Origin: Tanypteryx hageni
Lineage: Eukaryota > Arthropoda > Insecta > Odonata > Petaluridae
DNA: 64,000 nt
Direction of reading: 5' to 3'
NCBI GenBank assembly: GCA_028673005.1
Contig: CM054118.1
Location: 64,103,401-64,167,400, forward strand
Positions within the stretch are counted from its first letter, which is position 1, and every line of letters starts with the position of its first letter. Under the pieces are notes generated by a model that saw nothing but the letters and a program-made list of their open reading frames with translations, did no database searches and was not told where the DNA came from. The position numbers and the translations under genes are program-made. Below, one piece after another: positions 1-10,104 of this stretch.

Positions 1-54
1 AAGGTTGGGAAAACCAGATGCGCATTTCGGCTACAAAATAGCAATCTTCAGTGG
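1..54 (-). repeat. Retroelement terminal fragment with CTGAAGAT...GCCGAAA motif, cut by window edge
   Basis: Read on the minus strand, CTGAAGAT (51-44) is followed by a short stem-loop (GCTA/TAGC), then GCCGAAATGCGCAT and GGTTTTCCCAA. The second half recurs on the plus strand at 60114-60140, so this is a dispersed repeat. The element runs off the left edge. The layout matches the hammerhead-like motif at 5.4 and 5.75 kb, but the GTC cleavage triplet is absent, so it is at best a degenerate version. Confidence 0.5.
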
Positions 55-60
55 TGACTA

Positions 61-2570
61 GTAGATTTTGAAGTTTATCAATTTTATCCCACTCATACGG
101 AGAAATAGATCATTTTCTTCAGAATACTAGCAGAAAGTGAATAGGGGATCACATAGAACCATGCTATATTTTCCTAATCAAAATACCGTGAAATCTCATA
201 TATGGCTGCAATCCATCATAAAGTGCAACCAGTGTAGAGAAATAGTTCAGACTTCCAAGAATGCGATGACAAATTTGATTCACAATGTTTTTTGAGGTGT
301 TTTTTTACTTCACAAAAATCAGAAACAGATGGAGATTGAAAAAAACAAAACAGCAGACAGGAAGAAAAGTTGATTACATTTTTTAATCAGTTGATTGAAA
401 TTTCGCACTTCCTTATTTTATATCAATTTAATGCAACATTCCTCATTTCGATCGAGAATCCTGGGTTTGTGAAATCGGAGTCGAAATAGATGCTTTCTCC
501 ATTGTCTTTTTCTCGATTATTTTTCACAATTCTTTGCTAAAGAGACGCAATTCGACCCAAAGTTCAACGAACTTCTCAACAAAGTATCACCCTCAGCTCT
601 TTAGAGAATCGTATGTCGGTGGCTATATTGGTAATCATACACTAAACTCCTCGAGTTCAAATAAATTACAATTGACGCTTTAAAAAGAACGAGAACAATC
701 TACTCGTTGGCTATAGTAATGGCCACTAAAGTGTACCTTTCACAATATAGCGTGAGGTGCAGCCGTCGGTGGGACTTTGGAGTACTTCTTATGTAGTTCG
801 ATGTGACCTTTTAATTCCATTTCAACTAAATCCACGGATGATTGGAAATTTCCTTTATTAATGGATCCACTCACTCGAAGAGCATTGAAACTACACGCCT
901 TTCACCCTTCAATTAGCTCGATAATCGAGAACTTCTCCGCAATTTGAGAGACAATCGAAGAGACCTGGAAACGATCCAATTCGCAGCGACGCATAACCTC
1001 AAAAAAGTAAAGGATACGATTCTAGTCTTTCGGATTGGCTGATAGCATTTGGTTGGTTTTGAGGCATAGAAAAACAAAACGTAAGGGAAAAGTTTAGATG
1101 TAGCGAGTAAGTTAAGGATATAGGCGGTTGGATTTTTTCCAAATTGATCCTGTGATCCTCTGATTTGATAAAATGCACTATTCTAAATTACAGTGTAACG
1201 CATGGTTAACTAAACCTTCCAGGCATTTATAAAGGTCTACAGAATAGGTACGTTCTCTTGGATTTCTGACTGTGTACGAAATTTAAGGAGATATTTCAAA
1301 GCTTTTGGTTTCACATGTAATTATTTTAATTATCCTCTAATACGCAGAGATCAAGTATATCTGATTGAAAAGTATCTTAAAATTTATAGCCACTCGAAAT
1401 ATTTTCAGGAAAAGTTGTGTGCCATTCATAGATATCGCCAACTTTCGAGGAGAGGTTGGATGAATCTGAATAATCAGAGTATGCCCTTTGATTAAGCTAT
1501 AAAGTGACCTAACAGAAACCAAAATTTCTCTTTTCAAACATTTACGATGTACACACCTATTTCAGTTTTTAAGCAAAGTGAAAACGAGAATTATCTCTTT
1601 CTTCCTCAATTCTGCCTTTTTCTCATTCCCTCCGTCCTCTTATATGTTTTTTTGGATATTAACGGCTCAAAAGTAACTAATACACATAAAAAACAATTTT
1701 ATTTCCTGCGAAACCCAATTCATTATGGCGGTTGCGGTAATTTTCTCGTATTGTGGGCAATTATTCACAAAAATAAAATCAAGAAGTAAATACTATCCGA
1801 TCGTTACTCAGGTAGATTTGATCAGAAAAATTACTGATTATTCGCAAAACCGAAATTCTGATAATTATTGTATCGTTCCAGTACCTTTTGATTCTTAGGA
1901 TTGAATTTTAAACTTATATGGAATTTCACTTGTATTTTCGAGGGAGGCCAATACGTTTTAGAATATTCCTTACATGCTTTTGAATACAAATTTTTCTGGG
2001 CTTTTAACAAAGCTTTACTAGTGCTGACTTATAAAAAACATTTTTAGTTCCACCAGTAGCACTGCTGCCTCTCCGAAAATATCACACCACTCTCCTCCAG
2101 AGACAGCTGAAGAAGGGAGGACACCTAGCAGGTTCGTTCACACGGATAAGTATCCACGGGTTCCTTCACAACTCAAAAAAAAGTACGTCGCATAAAGAGG
2201 TATCCATATGCATTGTTGACTGTATGTACGCATACACAATGGTACAAATATATATTTCATAAATTGCATAGATACATACATACCCCCACATACATCTCCG
2301 TATTTTATTAAGAGGTGGCTTGCACCTCGTTTTTATCTTTCTTTACGCGGTTTGCTCAATCTTTACTCGACTGCTAGCATTTTTTGTGTTCTATTCCACT
2401 CTTTCCCCTTTGCATTTCCTCGATCGCATCGTCACTTCAGGTCTACTTGTTCAATAACACTTTCAAGGTCGATTTTATTCCAACCAACTCTCTGCGGAAA
2501 AAAATCGCTTCGAAGATGAATGTTTATTCGCTGGGAGGGATAAAAAAACGGGTTGAATGAGGAGGACACC
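61..2570. other. No gene recognised
   Basis: AT-rich sequence without a reading frame that looks conserved. The only ORFs are short (66 and 80 codons) and low-complexity. I see no terminal repeats, tRNA or transposase motifs here. Confidence 0.5.
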
Positions 2571-2573
2571 AGA

Positions 2574-2597
2574 AGCAGCAGCTGTTGCTGCTGCTGC
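2574..2597. repeat. Self-complementary CAG/CTG trinucleotide tract
   Basis: Three AGC units run directly into TGC units, so the strand can fold on itself. It lies in an otherwise unassigned stretch. Confidence 0.6.
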
Positions 2598-2955
2598 ATT
2601 TCAATGAGAAGGCTTTCTCTGTAAAAACCCATGCGGTGAGTTAAATTAATTACAAAGAGAGAGAGAGAGAAAATAAGCTCCGAGTCGAATTTTGAACCGA
2701 GAGCAGCAAAAAAAAACATTTGAGGAACTTATTCGCGCGCGTGGTACGGCAAACAGCTTAAACATCTTTAACGGTTGGTGGAGACAAATGAATACATCCG
2801 CGAGACGCCATCATCGCCGCCCAGATAATTGGAATTGTTAGTAATAGGAGTAGGATTTTGATCAACAAACATCAGTGTGATTAATCGATTGAGTAGTTTC
2901 GATAGATTCGCTCCGACTATCGCGGTTGCCACATTTTGATTTGTTGATTCCAGGA

Positions 2956-3010
2956 GATAGACAGACAGACAGACAGACAAACGACTTTATTAGGGCGAAA
3001 TTGAGACTAT
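2956..3010 (+). repeat. Retroelement 3' end, (GACA)n plus conserved tail
   Basis: A run of GACAGACAGAC is followed by CAAACGACTTTATTAGGG and then CGAAATTGAGACTA. The same roughly 50 bp, base for base by eye, sits at 26659-26708 inside a purine tract. (GACA)n followed by a pyrimidine-rich ACTTTATTA end is typical of RTE-like non-LTR retrotransposon 3' ends in arthropods. No coding sequence accompanies it, so it is a 5'-truncated copy or a short non-autonomous derivative. Confidence 0.6.
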
Positions 3011-3215
3011 GTAGTCCCTTCTTACATTTAACCCATGAGTGGTTAATTCCGGGAGATCTTTTCTAGGTTAAAAACAGCCAATGAGAACAATAAAACTTGT
3101 TTCATTTATTATTTAGAATAGAATACAAATTAATATTAACCTTAATTTTGTTGCTACAGTAGAGTATAAATAATAATAATAATAACGATCTCTTAAAATA
3201 GCATTTACTTAAAAA

Positions 3216-3932
3216 AATCTGATGTGGCCACTACATTACTTTCTCCATATATTTAAAAATTAAAAAAATTCCAAATAGGTTAAATAATAATAAATGTTTT
3301 AAGAAACCGCGAGAAAATTTTTGACTTCACAAACAGAAATAAACTCAAACCATAGCCTTCCGATATTGGATATGGCCAGTAAACTCCAACAATTAAGAAA
3401 AGAAAAAGGAGCGTTACTAAGACGTAACTAAGCGTCAATTGCTAACAATAGTCGTCAGTAGGTGGCGTAGTAGTGGCAGCTAAAAATATAAGATAACTCT
3501 TAGACAATGCATTATATAGAAAAGTGTTTCAAACAAAGATTGTATAAAATTAAATTTCCTACAACATTTATTCTAATACATGTTTACATTTATCAAATAT
3601 TAAAGCAAATATTTCAAAATAACAGATAAATAACAAGAGTAAACACCCACTTCCGGTTGACCGATTTTTTACCAAAAACTAATCAGTTCTTCTGAATGTT
3701 GTAAAAATATTAAATATAAAATTTCGCGTTGACCTGATTAATAGTTTTAGAATTAGAACACCCACAAAAAAGCTATCATACACACACTGACACACACACA
3801 CACACACTGACATACTCACTCACACACACAGATATCATCGAGAAAATGGCGAAAACGTGTATTTCCGCTGAAATCTCGGAGTCGACTTTTTTCATAAATA
3901 CAATACTTTTCCCTATATTACGTATATGGAAA
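3216..3932 (-). repeat. 0.7 kb dispersed repeat, copy 1
   Basis: This block matches 37385-38022 in reverse orientation over most of its length. Shared landmarks include the CTTTCTCCAT ends, the stretch reading AACTAAGCGTCAATTG, the ACACCCACTTCCGGTTGA block and the GACCTGATTAATAGTTTT block. It contains an imperfect (CA)n tract at about 3780-3832 that is only a short GTCTGTG remnant in copy 2, so the microsatellite grew in this copy or shrank in the other. The ends of the family are inverted (CTTTCTCCAT/ATGGAGAAAG), which suggests a non-autonomous DNA element. I see no coding. Confidence 0.7.
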
Positions 3933-4290
3933 AACTAAAAAAAATTTATTTATTAAATTTATATTTTGAATTACATCGAGCAGCCTCCTAAAGATCTGGT
4001 TTTGATACTAAAAACGCATGTACATCTTTAATGGAATAACTAAAATAGGTGCATACTTGAATTTTTGCCTTGAAATGACACCCGTTTAATTTGTTTCGGT
4101 CTTTAAACCACAATGGGAGACTGTCAAAATATTTAATCATGTTTTTTTAGATTCTTTGTAATTGACTTAATTACTCCCTGGAACATTTTTTGTTAAATCG
4201 TCTTCATTACGGAAAAAATATTTAAAATAACTCTTTTAAATATCCCGCGAAAACGGCATCCTGGTTGGAGAGAGATTAGTAAGGGGTACG

Positions 4291-4298
4291 TGACGTCA
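4291..4298. promoter_or_regulatory. Perfect CRE palindrome upstream of THAP exon
   Basis: TGACGTCA lies in the context ACGTGACGTCATCAC, about 95 bp before the THAP start codon. This is the full CREB/ATF consensus. About one such 8-mer is expected per 65 kb of random sequence, so the position is suggestive but not proof. Confidence 0.4.
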
Positions 4299-4391
4299 TC
4301 ACATGCCACTCGTTTAAACGTACTACGACCGTACTGAAAGCACGCGGTTTTGATACTTCGCCCTGTTGTTTTTCCTGATATCGTAGCTAAA

Positions 4392-4664
4392 ATGGAGAAT
4401 ATGGAACTGAAGAAGGGCTATAAGTATTGTCTGGTACCACAGTGTTTGAATACAATGATTAAAACCCCGAGAAAATGGTTCTTCACGCTACCGAGCTCCT
4501 TGGGAAGAAATAATAAGCGGAGAATATTGTGGTTGAAAGCCATGAGGAGATACGAATCTGATAAATCGGAACGTACAACTGCATTTGTCTGCGAAGATCA
4601 TTTTAATCTAAGCACTAGTTATATGTATGTACGTAATTTCATTGCTACGTATTTTAGTTTATGA
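4392..4664 (+). CDS. THAP-type zinc finger exon (probable first exon)
   Basis: The frame encodes a THAP domain, a C2CH zinc-coordinating DNA-binding fold related to P-element transposase. Visible residues: C13-x4-C18, P26, W47 and C67-x2-H70, with AFVCEDHF around the last pair. Spacing between the second and third cysteines is 48, within the family range. The start at 4392 is chosen because AAAATGG is a good start context and the domain begins 12 residues later. Unspliced, the frame gives 90 residues and stops soon after the domain. GTATGT at 4625 is a plausible splice donor, so the exon may end near 4624 and the protein continue elsewhere. The AVPTF-type end of a full THAP domain is not in this exon. 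It could be a host gene or a transposase-derived gene. No downstream exon was identified. Confidence 0.7.
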   Translation: MENMELKKGYKYCLVPQCLNTMIKTPRKWFFTLPSSLGRNNKRRILWLKAMRRYESDKSERTTAFVCEDHFNLSTSYMYVRNFIATYFSL

Positions 4665-4910
4665 CTTATATCGGCATTACATTGGCATGATGTATGTATT
4701 TCTGGAGAACGTTGAAAGAGTAAATTATATTTTTATTTCAAAGATTAGCATATATATTTTAACAACAAAACCTCCATAATGTAATATACCTATTCTAAAT
4801 ACGTAAGATCAAACTTACGGAAATCGTTGGGTTATTAAGCAAATAATTACTGTTGCAGTGCATGTATTTAAGTACCAAGTTTTTAAGCAAATACTTTTAC
4901 AAATGTTACA

Positions 4911-5193
4911 TTATAAGTTAGTTCTGTAATTTAAATATTTTAATAAAGTTGTTCCCATAATATCCACGACAGCATAGTATTTTGAAGGACCATGTTTTGC
5001 TAAATAAGGGCAGTTATGACACTCCACAGACGTGATTAAATCTTCTTCTTCATCTACAACTACACTCACTTCATAACCTCTTTATCTTATTCTGTGTTCA
5101 GGGCAAATCTTGCCTTTAACAATACAATTTTTTTCTTTTCGCTTCAGTTTAACAAATCCAACAGAATTACTAACATAGTCTTTCCTCATTGAT
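4911..5193 (-). pseudogene. Exon 2 of SWIM-like/YqaJ-associated family gene, in-frame stop
   Basis: Exon 2 begins after an AG acceptor (5195-5194) that follows a pyrimidine-rich stretch. It joins exon 1 (6214-6081) in phase: the split codon AG|A gives R, followed by SMRKDYVSNSVGFVKLKRK. An in-frame TAA at 5084-5082 ends the frame after HRIR, but the same frame continues with RGYEVSVVVDEEED and SVECHNC to another stop at 4913-4911. I recall uncharacterised arthropod proteins with the same order (VGYVQLKR, CPEH, a VDE strand, then ECHDC), often beside a YqaJ nuclease or THAP domain. The TAA therefore looks like a nonsense change replacing one residue. The CKH zinc ligands expected after ECHNC are not evident. 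Assignment is from memory of the family and not from a search. Confidence 0.55.
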
Positions 5194-5409
5194 CTCAAAG
5201 GGAGAAAAAAGCCATAAAAGCAACGATGAAATTCGCGACATACACAAAAGAGATATGCAGTTATGACAAACGCTCCTACAGTTTTTCTTTTCACAAGTAT
5301 AGGTAATAACTAAGCAGATAGACACTTAAAAACAAACTTCACTACATTTCCTATAGACAAGACACATGGAAACTAAGTTTATTCACATTAATTTTGTATA
5401 ATATTTGTT

Positions 5410-5479
5410 AATATTTGACCTGATGATTCTGTAAAGGCAGATGATGGTGATTATTCACCGAAACCGGTCGTGTTATATT
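5410..5479 (+). ncRNA. Hammerhead-ribozyme-like motif of a Penelope-like element
   Basis: The stretch fits a type I hammerhead with a very small stem III. Stem I pairs AATAT (5410-5414) with ATATT (5475-5479), and AC (5418-5419) with GT (5470-5471), leaving an internal loop. The core box CTGATGA is at 5420-5426. Stem II is GGTGA/TCACC (5446-5450, 5455-5459). GAAAC is at 5460-5464, and GTC at 5467-5469 would give cleavage after C5469. Stem III would be only two pairs (A-U, C-G) around CG. The oddity is 18 extra bases holding a second, imperfect core box CAGATGA (5438-5444) next to stem II. AATAAAAAATA follows near 5517. Activity cannot be judged from sequence. Confidence 0.45.
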
Positions 5480-5665
5480 TCATATATATTGTGGAAATTA
5501 GCATAAGTTTAATATAAATAAAAAATACTATCTAGCATTGTTCATGTTATTTTATTGTGGAATTCCACTAAGTCTCGGTCTCGTCCATTACCTTTTGTAT
5601 ACTTATCTAAGTATATTTTACTTACTATATACTAGGACAGCATGGGAAACAACACACAAATAAAT

Positions 5666-5679
5666 ATTCTATATTATTA
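5666..5679. repeat. 14-bp target site duplication, left
   Basis: ATTCTATATTATTA occurs here and again exactly at 5904-5917, bracketing the palindromic element. A 14-bp duplication fits target-primed retrotransposition better than a cut-and-paste transposon. Confidence 0.75.
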
Positions 5680-5903
5680 TGGTGAATTTTTCTCGGGTTT
5701 CCAACCGGGTTGTCTCGGAGATTTCTTCCGACGTTTCGGCGACTAGCTCTGTCGCCATCTTCAGGGATCCTGAGTCCTGACTCAGGATCCCTGAAGATGG
5801 CGACAGAGCTAGTCGCCGAAACGTCGGAAGAAATCTCCGAGACAACCCGGTTGGAAACCCGAGAAAAATTCACCATGATGATTCGCCGGGAAAGCTTTAA
5901 ATC
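5680..5903. mobile_element. Palindromic retroposed element with hammerhead-like core on both strands
   Basis: Positions 5679-5876 form a perfect inverted repeat with arms of about 98 bp around a 2-base centre (5777-5778). It is followed by a 27-base unpaired tail ending AAAGCTTTAAATC. Each arm carries CTGAAGA, one T, a 6-bp stem GGCGAC/GTCGCC with a 7-base loop, then GAAAC and GTC: plus strand 5791-5825, minus strand 5764-5730. This matches the catalytic-core order of minimal hammerheads with a one-pair stem III reported for Penelope-like elements, apart from the extra T before stem II. The 14-bp duplications at 5666-5679 and 5904-5917 mark it as one insertion. It lies in the intron of the minus-strand gene. 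No coding capacity. Confidence 0.7.
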
Positions 5904-5917
5904 ATTCTATATTATTA
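5904..5917. repeat. 14-bp target site duplication, right
   Basis: Exact second copy of the 14-mer found at 5666-5679. Confidence 0.75.
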
Positions 5918-6080
5918 GTTAAAACTAGAGTTGTTTTATTCATTTAATATGGGAAAGCTGTTTTAAGACGTCAATCTATCTTTTACATATCTTCTGCGTT
6001 TCAGTCAAAATAATAGTACTATTACAATAATTGAAAAGCGCTACATCGAACTTGTTTTATCAATTAAATGTAATATAAAC

Positions 6081-6214
6081 CTATCCGCCTTTACTACACG
6101 TATTTCAACATCTGAATATTGCTCCCTACAACTTCCAATGTACCGCAAAAGCATGTACGAATCAACGTTGAGCAAATTATCAGATCTGGCTACACAAAAC
6201 CCTTCAGATGCCAT
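6081..6214 (-). CDS. Exon 1 of SWIM-like/YqaJ-associated family gene
   Basis: The start ATG (6214-6212) has AAAATGG context and opens a frame with SDNLLNVDSYMLLRYIGS and DVEIRVVKAD, ending at GCGGATAG|GTTTAT, a usable splice donor at 6080. Joined to 5193 the frame stays open and gives the SMRKDYVSNSVGF continuation. This agrees with my memory of the arthropod family (a DNLPKVD-FMV stretch, an AE-R-VKA stretch, then a YGD-AVGYVQ stretch). The predicted product is only 81 residues because of the TAA in exon 2. No THAP domain is seen upstream on this strand; the THAP exon at 4392 points the opposite way. Family function is unknown; I infer a transposon-related or domesticated nucleic-acid-binding role. 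Confidence 0.5.
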
Positions 6215-6390
6215 TTTGCAAAACACAAAGCGAAATAAATACAGGAAGGTGCAGTACTTCTACCAATATTTCTTCTAAGACGGCGTATAGAGGAAAACAA
6301 CAGAAGTATGTCTTTCAAGCTTCTACTTCTATATCGGCACAATGGCTTCTAGCACGGCTAGCATCGGCTTACATGTTTGTGGCATGCATT

Positions 6391-6398
6391 GACGTCAC
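6391..6398. promoter_or_regulatory. Perfect CRE palindrome upstream of minus-strand gene
   Basis: TGACGTCA in GCATTGACGTCACTAAA, about 180 bp upstream of the ATG at 6214 on the minus strand. It mirrors the CRE ahead of the convergent THAP exon. Confidence 0.35.
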
Positions 6399-6479
6399 TA
6401 AACACTCGGCAAACTTCGGCTACCAATCGGATGTGATCGGGTTCGGCATTAACTCGTTCGTTTTAAATTGATTTTTTAG

Positions 6480-7890
6480 AAATATCTGTTTAAAATTTAA
6501 CGAAAAAACTTTATATTTGCCTATAACAATAGCCATACAATACAACTTCATAAAATTTTCGGTAATTCCAGATATTTGACAGTCCCCTATTGATTAATAA
6601 TATTTAACACACGTTTGCAAGCTGAGTTAGACAATGGAACTGAAAGCACAAACGATAGAATTTCCATTAATTCTTCGCCAACTCCTTAATTTGCCTTTGA
6701 AAAGAAATCGAACCATCTTAAGTCCACCCTTTTAGTATCGGCCACAACAAATTTTATTCCTTCCCTTCCTTGTCAATGTAGGAATTCCACTGCAAAGATG
6801 CAAAGTAATTATAGTATAGCCATTTAAAAGGCAGGTCTTTAAAACGGCGGAAAGGACGTCATGGAAATAGGAAAGAAAATCGTCATTATTAAGGACGAAG
6901 TTTAATAAAATTACAACCCGTGAGGGCAGCGCCCGTATTTGATGGGTGAGCGAGGTTTCGAAACTGTTAATGAATCGTCAGAAAGGCGTATAGTCCGTTG
7001 ACATTAACTTTCATCTGTGCAAATGCTTCCTCGTTCTTTTTTCCTTTTTCTTACGTTTACGCGAAATAAAACCTCATTGCGCGGTGTGAGTCGCGAGTTT
7101 AAAGGCGACCTCGATTCGTAGATAAGTTTCGAGGAAACGAGCGAGAGATAAAGCGCTTGGTCTCATTTTGCACTGCAGGCGACCGATCGAGATAAATCCC
7201 CAGTCATAAGAAATAAATCCCCTTATCAAAGCATTTGCGGCATTATCCACCAATTTTGAGGGTGATTTCACACTTCATTGCGGGCTCCGCCCCTGCACGC
7301 TTCGGGCAAAAGCTACACGTCTCGCCGAGCCCATTAGCTCATACACCGCCCTTATTTTGTGTACAAAAACCACGCTGTACATAAACTCGCTGTTTTTCAT
7401 AACGATTAAAATTTTTTCAGACACTATTTCGATATATTGAAAATACCTGCGCTTACGGAAGAATCCCCGATGGAACAAGAGTCCGTGCATCTACAAATTA
7501 GTCATGTTTCTGCACATTAAAAATTTAACAGAGTTTCGGTTTATTTCGTACAATCTCTCGTAAATATCTAAAAACTTTCCCAATATTTCCAGATCATCAA
7601 TAACTGTTCTTATTAGAGAAAAGAGGCGTACACGTTCACCAATCACGCGAAAAACTATAAGCTTCGAGCAATGCGTCTGTGGACGGATTGTATTGTCTAT
7701 ACCGATAATGTCGACTCCGTGTAGCTTTGTGGAACTCGGTCAGCAGAGCTGCTAGCATGATAGTAGATATTACATGTATTTGCGAGACGAGTAGCTAAAG
7801 CGTCTCAATAATTTAATACCTACTATCATGTTACAGGTCGGCAGGCCGAGTCATACAAAGTCGTATGAAGTAGACATTGTCTGCGTATAT
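6480..7890. other. No gene recognised
   Basis: Mixed-composition sequence with short ORFs only. No terminal repeats, RT or transposase motifs were seen. Confidence 0.5.
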
Positions 7891-7892
7891 AC

Positions 7893-7935
7893 GTGTATGT
7901 ATATGTATATATATATAGTATATATATATATAGTT
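7893..7935. repeat. (TA)n/(TG)n microsatellite
   Basis: GTATGTATATG grades into two TATATA runs separated by one G. Immediately downstream (7948-7975) a GTCGGATAACGAAAC-type motif occurs that recurs at 9911-9938 beside another microsatellite. Confidence 0.8.
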
Positions 7936-7999
7936 CTTCAACTAGGCGTTGGATAACGAATTGTCGGATAACGAAACCCATTTTCCCATCTAATGTAAT

Positions 8000-9290
8000 A
8001 CTTGTATTAAAGAGAATTCTGTCCTTCTTTCTGCGTGGTTACACGGTTGCACGGTTTGTACGTTTTCACAGTTGCAGCACATTTTTCATTTGCATTTTAA
8101 AATCACTTAAAATCACGGGACTTGCACCAAACAACGTTTAAAAGAACGAATATTTATTTCCCAGCCATCGATTTTTGAATACGCGTCGAATCGTTCCACA
8201 AATTCGTTATTAACACGAAAATTTGGCTAAATTTTAGACGACAAAATTTCGTCGTCAAGGGCGACGGCATTGTTGCTGATCTAGCAAAATTACGTCTATA
8301 TCTAAAAGCAATGACATGAACTTTGATATTGTATTTGAAATCAATTGTGGGAACTCTTCTTATATATTTTGAATGCATTTTAATCGAAAGGGAAGTAATG
8401 ATGGCATAATTTAAACGATGTAGTTTAATTTAAACCGTAGTGCCATTTCTAAGGCGTGGAAGAAATGCGAACGAACATAACACCGCTAATATTTTAATTA
8501 GCTTTTTTTTTTGTTTACCTTGACGACGAAAGAACTTAGTAAGTAGCTTTTTTAATTCACACATTTTTTGATTTCACTATAAATGCTCCGGCCATGCGTT
8601 AAATATCTTGCTTAATTATCGAAAGAATTTTATCATAATCATTGTCAATATAGTAATTTGCTTTAAACTGCCCAATAAAATTTGCTAACGAAAAGATATT
8701 TTCAATGCAAGCGTGAAGTATCTTCCTATTTGAAATGCTGAGTTGTCCATCATTACAATGCATTGGAGTCGCTTCTAAATTTTTTTTCGCTGCGTGTTTA
8801 TTTGCTTTAAATTTACATGAAACTTTTCAAATAATTTTCAATCGGTTTGTGTCCTTCATAATTTAGTTTCATTGCGACCTCTTTATGAAACGTCGAAAAA
8901 TCGGAAAAAATCAAATATAAACAAAATATGAGGGAGGGGAATGGAAGAGAGAAAAGGAGGAAGAATGGGAAGTGCCTTAAATTCAATATTTAATCCGCGC
9001 ATACCCGTCATATTGACGGGCTTTTGTACTAGTACAATTAAATGCAATAATGTTAGGTTCACAACTGGGACCAAATACATTACTTTCACTAAAATAACAC
9101 AAAATAATCCAAATCACATAATATCTTAAATAAGCCAGTAATAACCATTATGTAACAAAAAATCAATACAGTGAATTGAAATCACATAATATTTCTTACC
9201 AGAAAAAACCACTATCACTGCTTTCTTTTATCAGACATGGTTAAGGGCTAATACAACTTTAAAAACCACAATAATCCCAAAACTAAGGTC
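8000..9290. other. No gene recognised
   Basis: AT-rich, with only short unsupported ORFs. Nothing else identified. Confidence 0.5.
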
Positions 9291-9306
9291 ACGACAACTA
9301 CCGTAC

Positions 9307-9400
9307 TAGTGATGTGTCGCTCGCGAAAGAGCTAGTTTAAAGAGCACTTTTAGTTTAACTATAAACATAGTTTAAAGAACCAGCTCTTTTAAAAAGAATT
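9307..9400. repeat. Hairpin repeat, possible hAT-like end
   Basis: TAGTGATGTGTCGCTCGCGA is followed by AAAGAGCTAGTTTAAAG, whose imperfect inverse (TTTAAAGAACCAGCTCTTT) lies about 35 bases on. TAGTG starts and GAGCT-rich subterminal repeats recall hAT-type elements, but no matching right end or 8-bp duplication was found, so it may be truncated. Confidence 0.35.
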
Positions 9401-9945
9401 AGTTCGTCCAATCATTATATCGCACTGATTAAAACGGCATTGGAAAAGGAAATGACTGGCGAGATGCGCTATACAAACTAAATCCTTGGCAAGACGTCAC
9501 GTCAAAATTAAATATATTCTCAATAGCCTTTCTTTCTCCGTATCAGGGATATATTTTCTTTTCATGATTGAGGTTTCTATGAAGTCAGCATCAAATATTA
9601 TGATCTTAAAATCAAACTTAATATAGTGTTTGTTTTCATAAGTATTGCATGTTCCTGCCGCTTGGTGTCACTAGATGCGCGGAAAATACAGAAGTCGAAT
9701 AGTTCTTAATCTTCAAAGTTAAATAGTAATAGCGAAAACGTGAAAACGGTTTTAGTATTTTCGAGTAGTTTTAACGATATCTTGTTGCTGAGATTCAGCA
9801 GCGCCGGATTTCGGATTTGAATACATAAATATATTTGAGGTGAAGTTAATAAAAATCGTCGGGTTACTGGGTTTGACGTCTTATAAGCGAGTCAATGGTT
9901 TTAATAATGAAGCGTCGGATACGCGAAACGTCGGATAACGACGAC

Positions 9946-9998
9946 TGCCTCTGTGTGTGTGGGTATCTATACACACACACACACACACACACACATAC

Positions 9999-10062
<64 letters not shown>

Positions 10063-10075
10063 CATACAGAGGCAA
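9946..10075. repeat. Compound (TG)(CA)(TA)n microsatellite bounded by inverted arms
   Basis: GCCTCTGTGTGTGTG at the left and CACATACATACAGAGGC at the right are near-complements around (CA)n followed by about 30 TA repeats. The whole stretch could fold as one long hairpin. The YIYIYI reading frames across it on both strands are artefacts of the repeat. Confidence 0.8.
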
Positions 10076-10104
10076 AAAGATATAGAGAGAATGCATTAGA
10101 TTAA

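Noticed and set aside
9881..10104. YIYIYI frames on both strands
   Set aside because: Translation of (TA)n.
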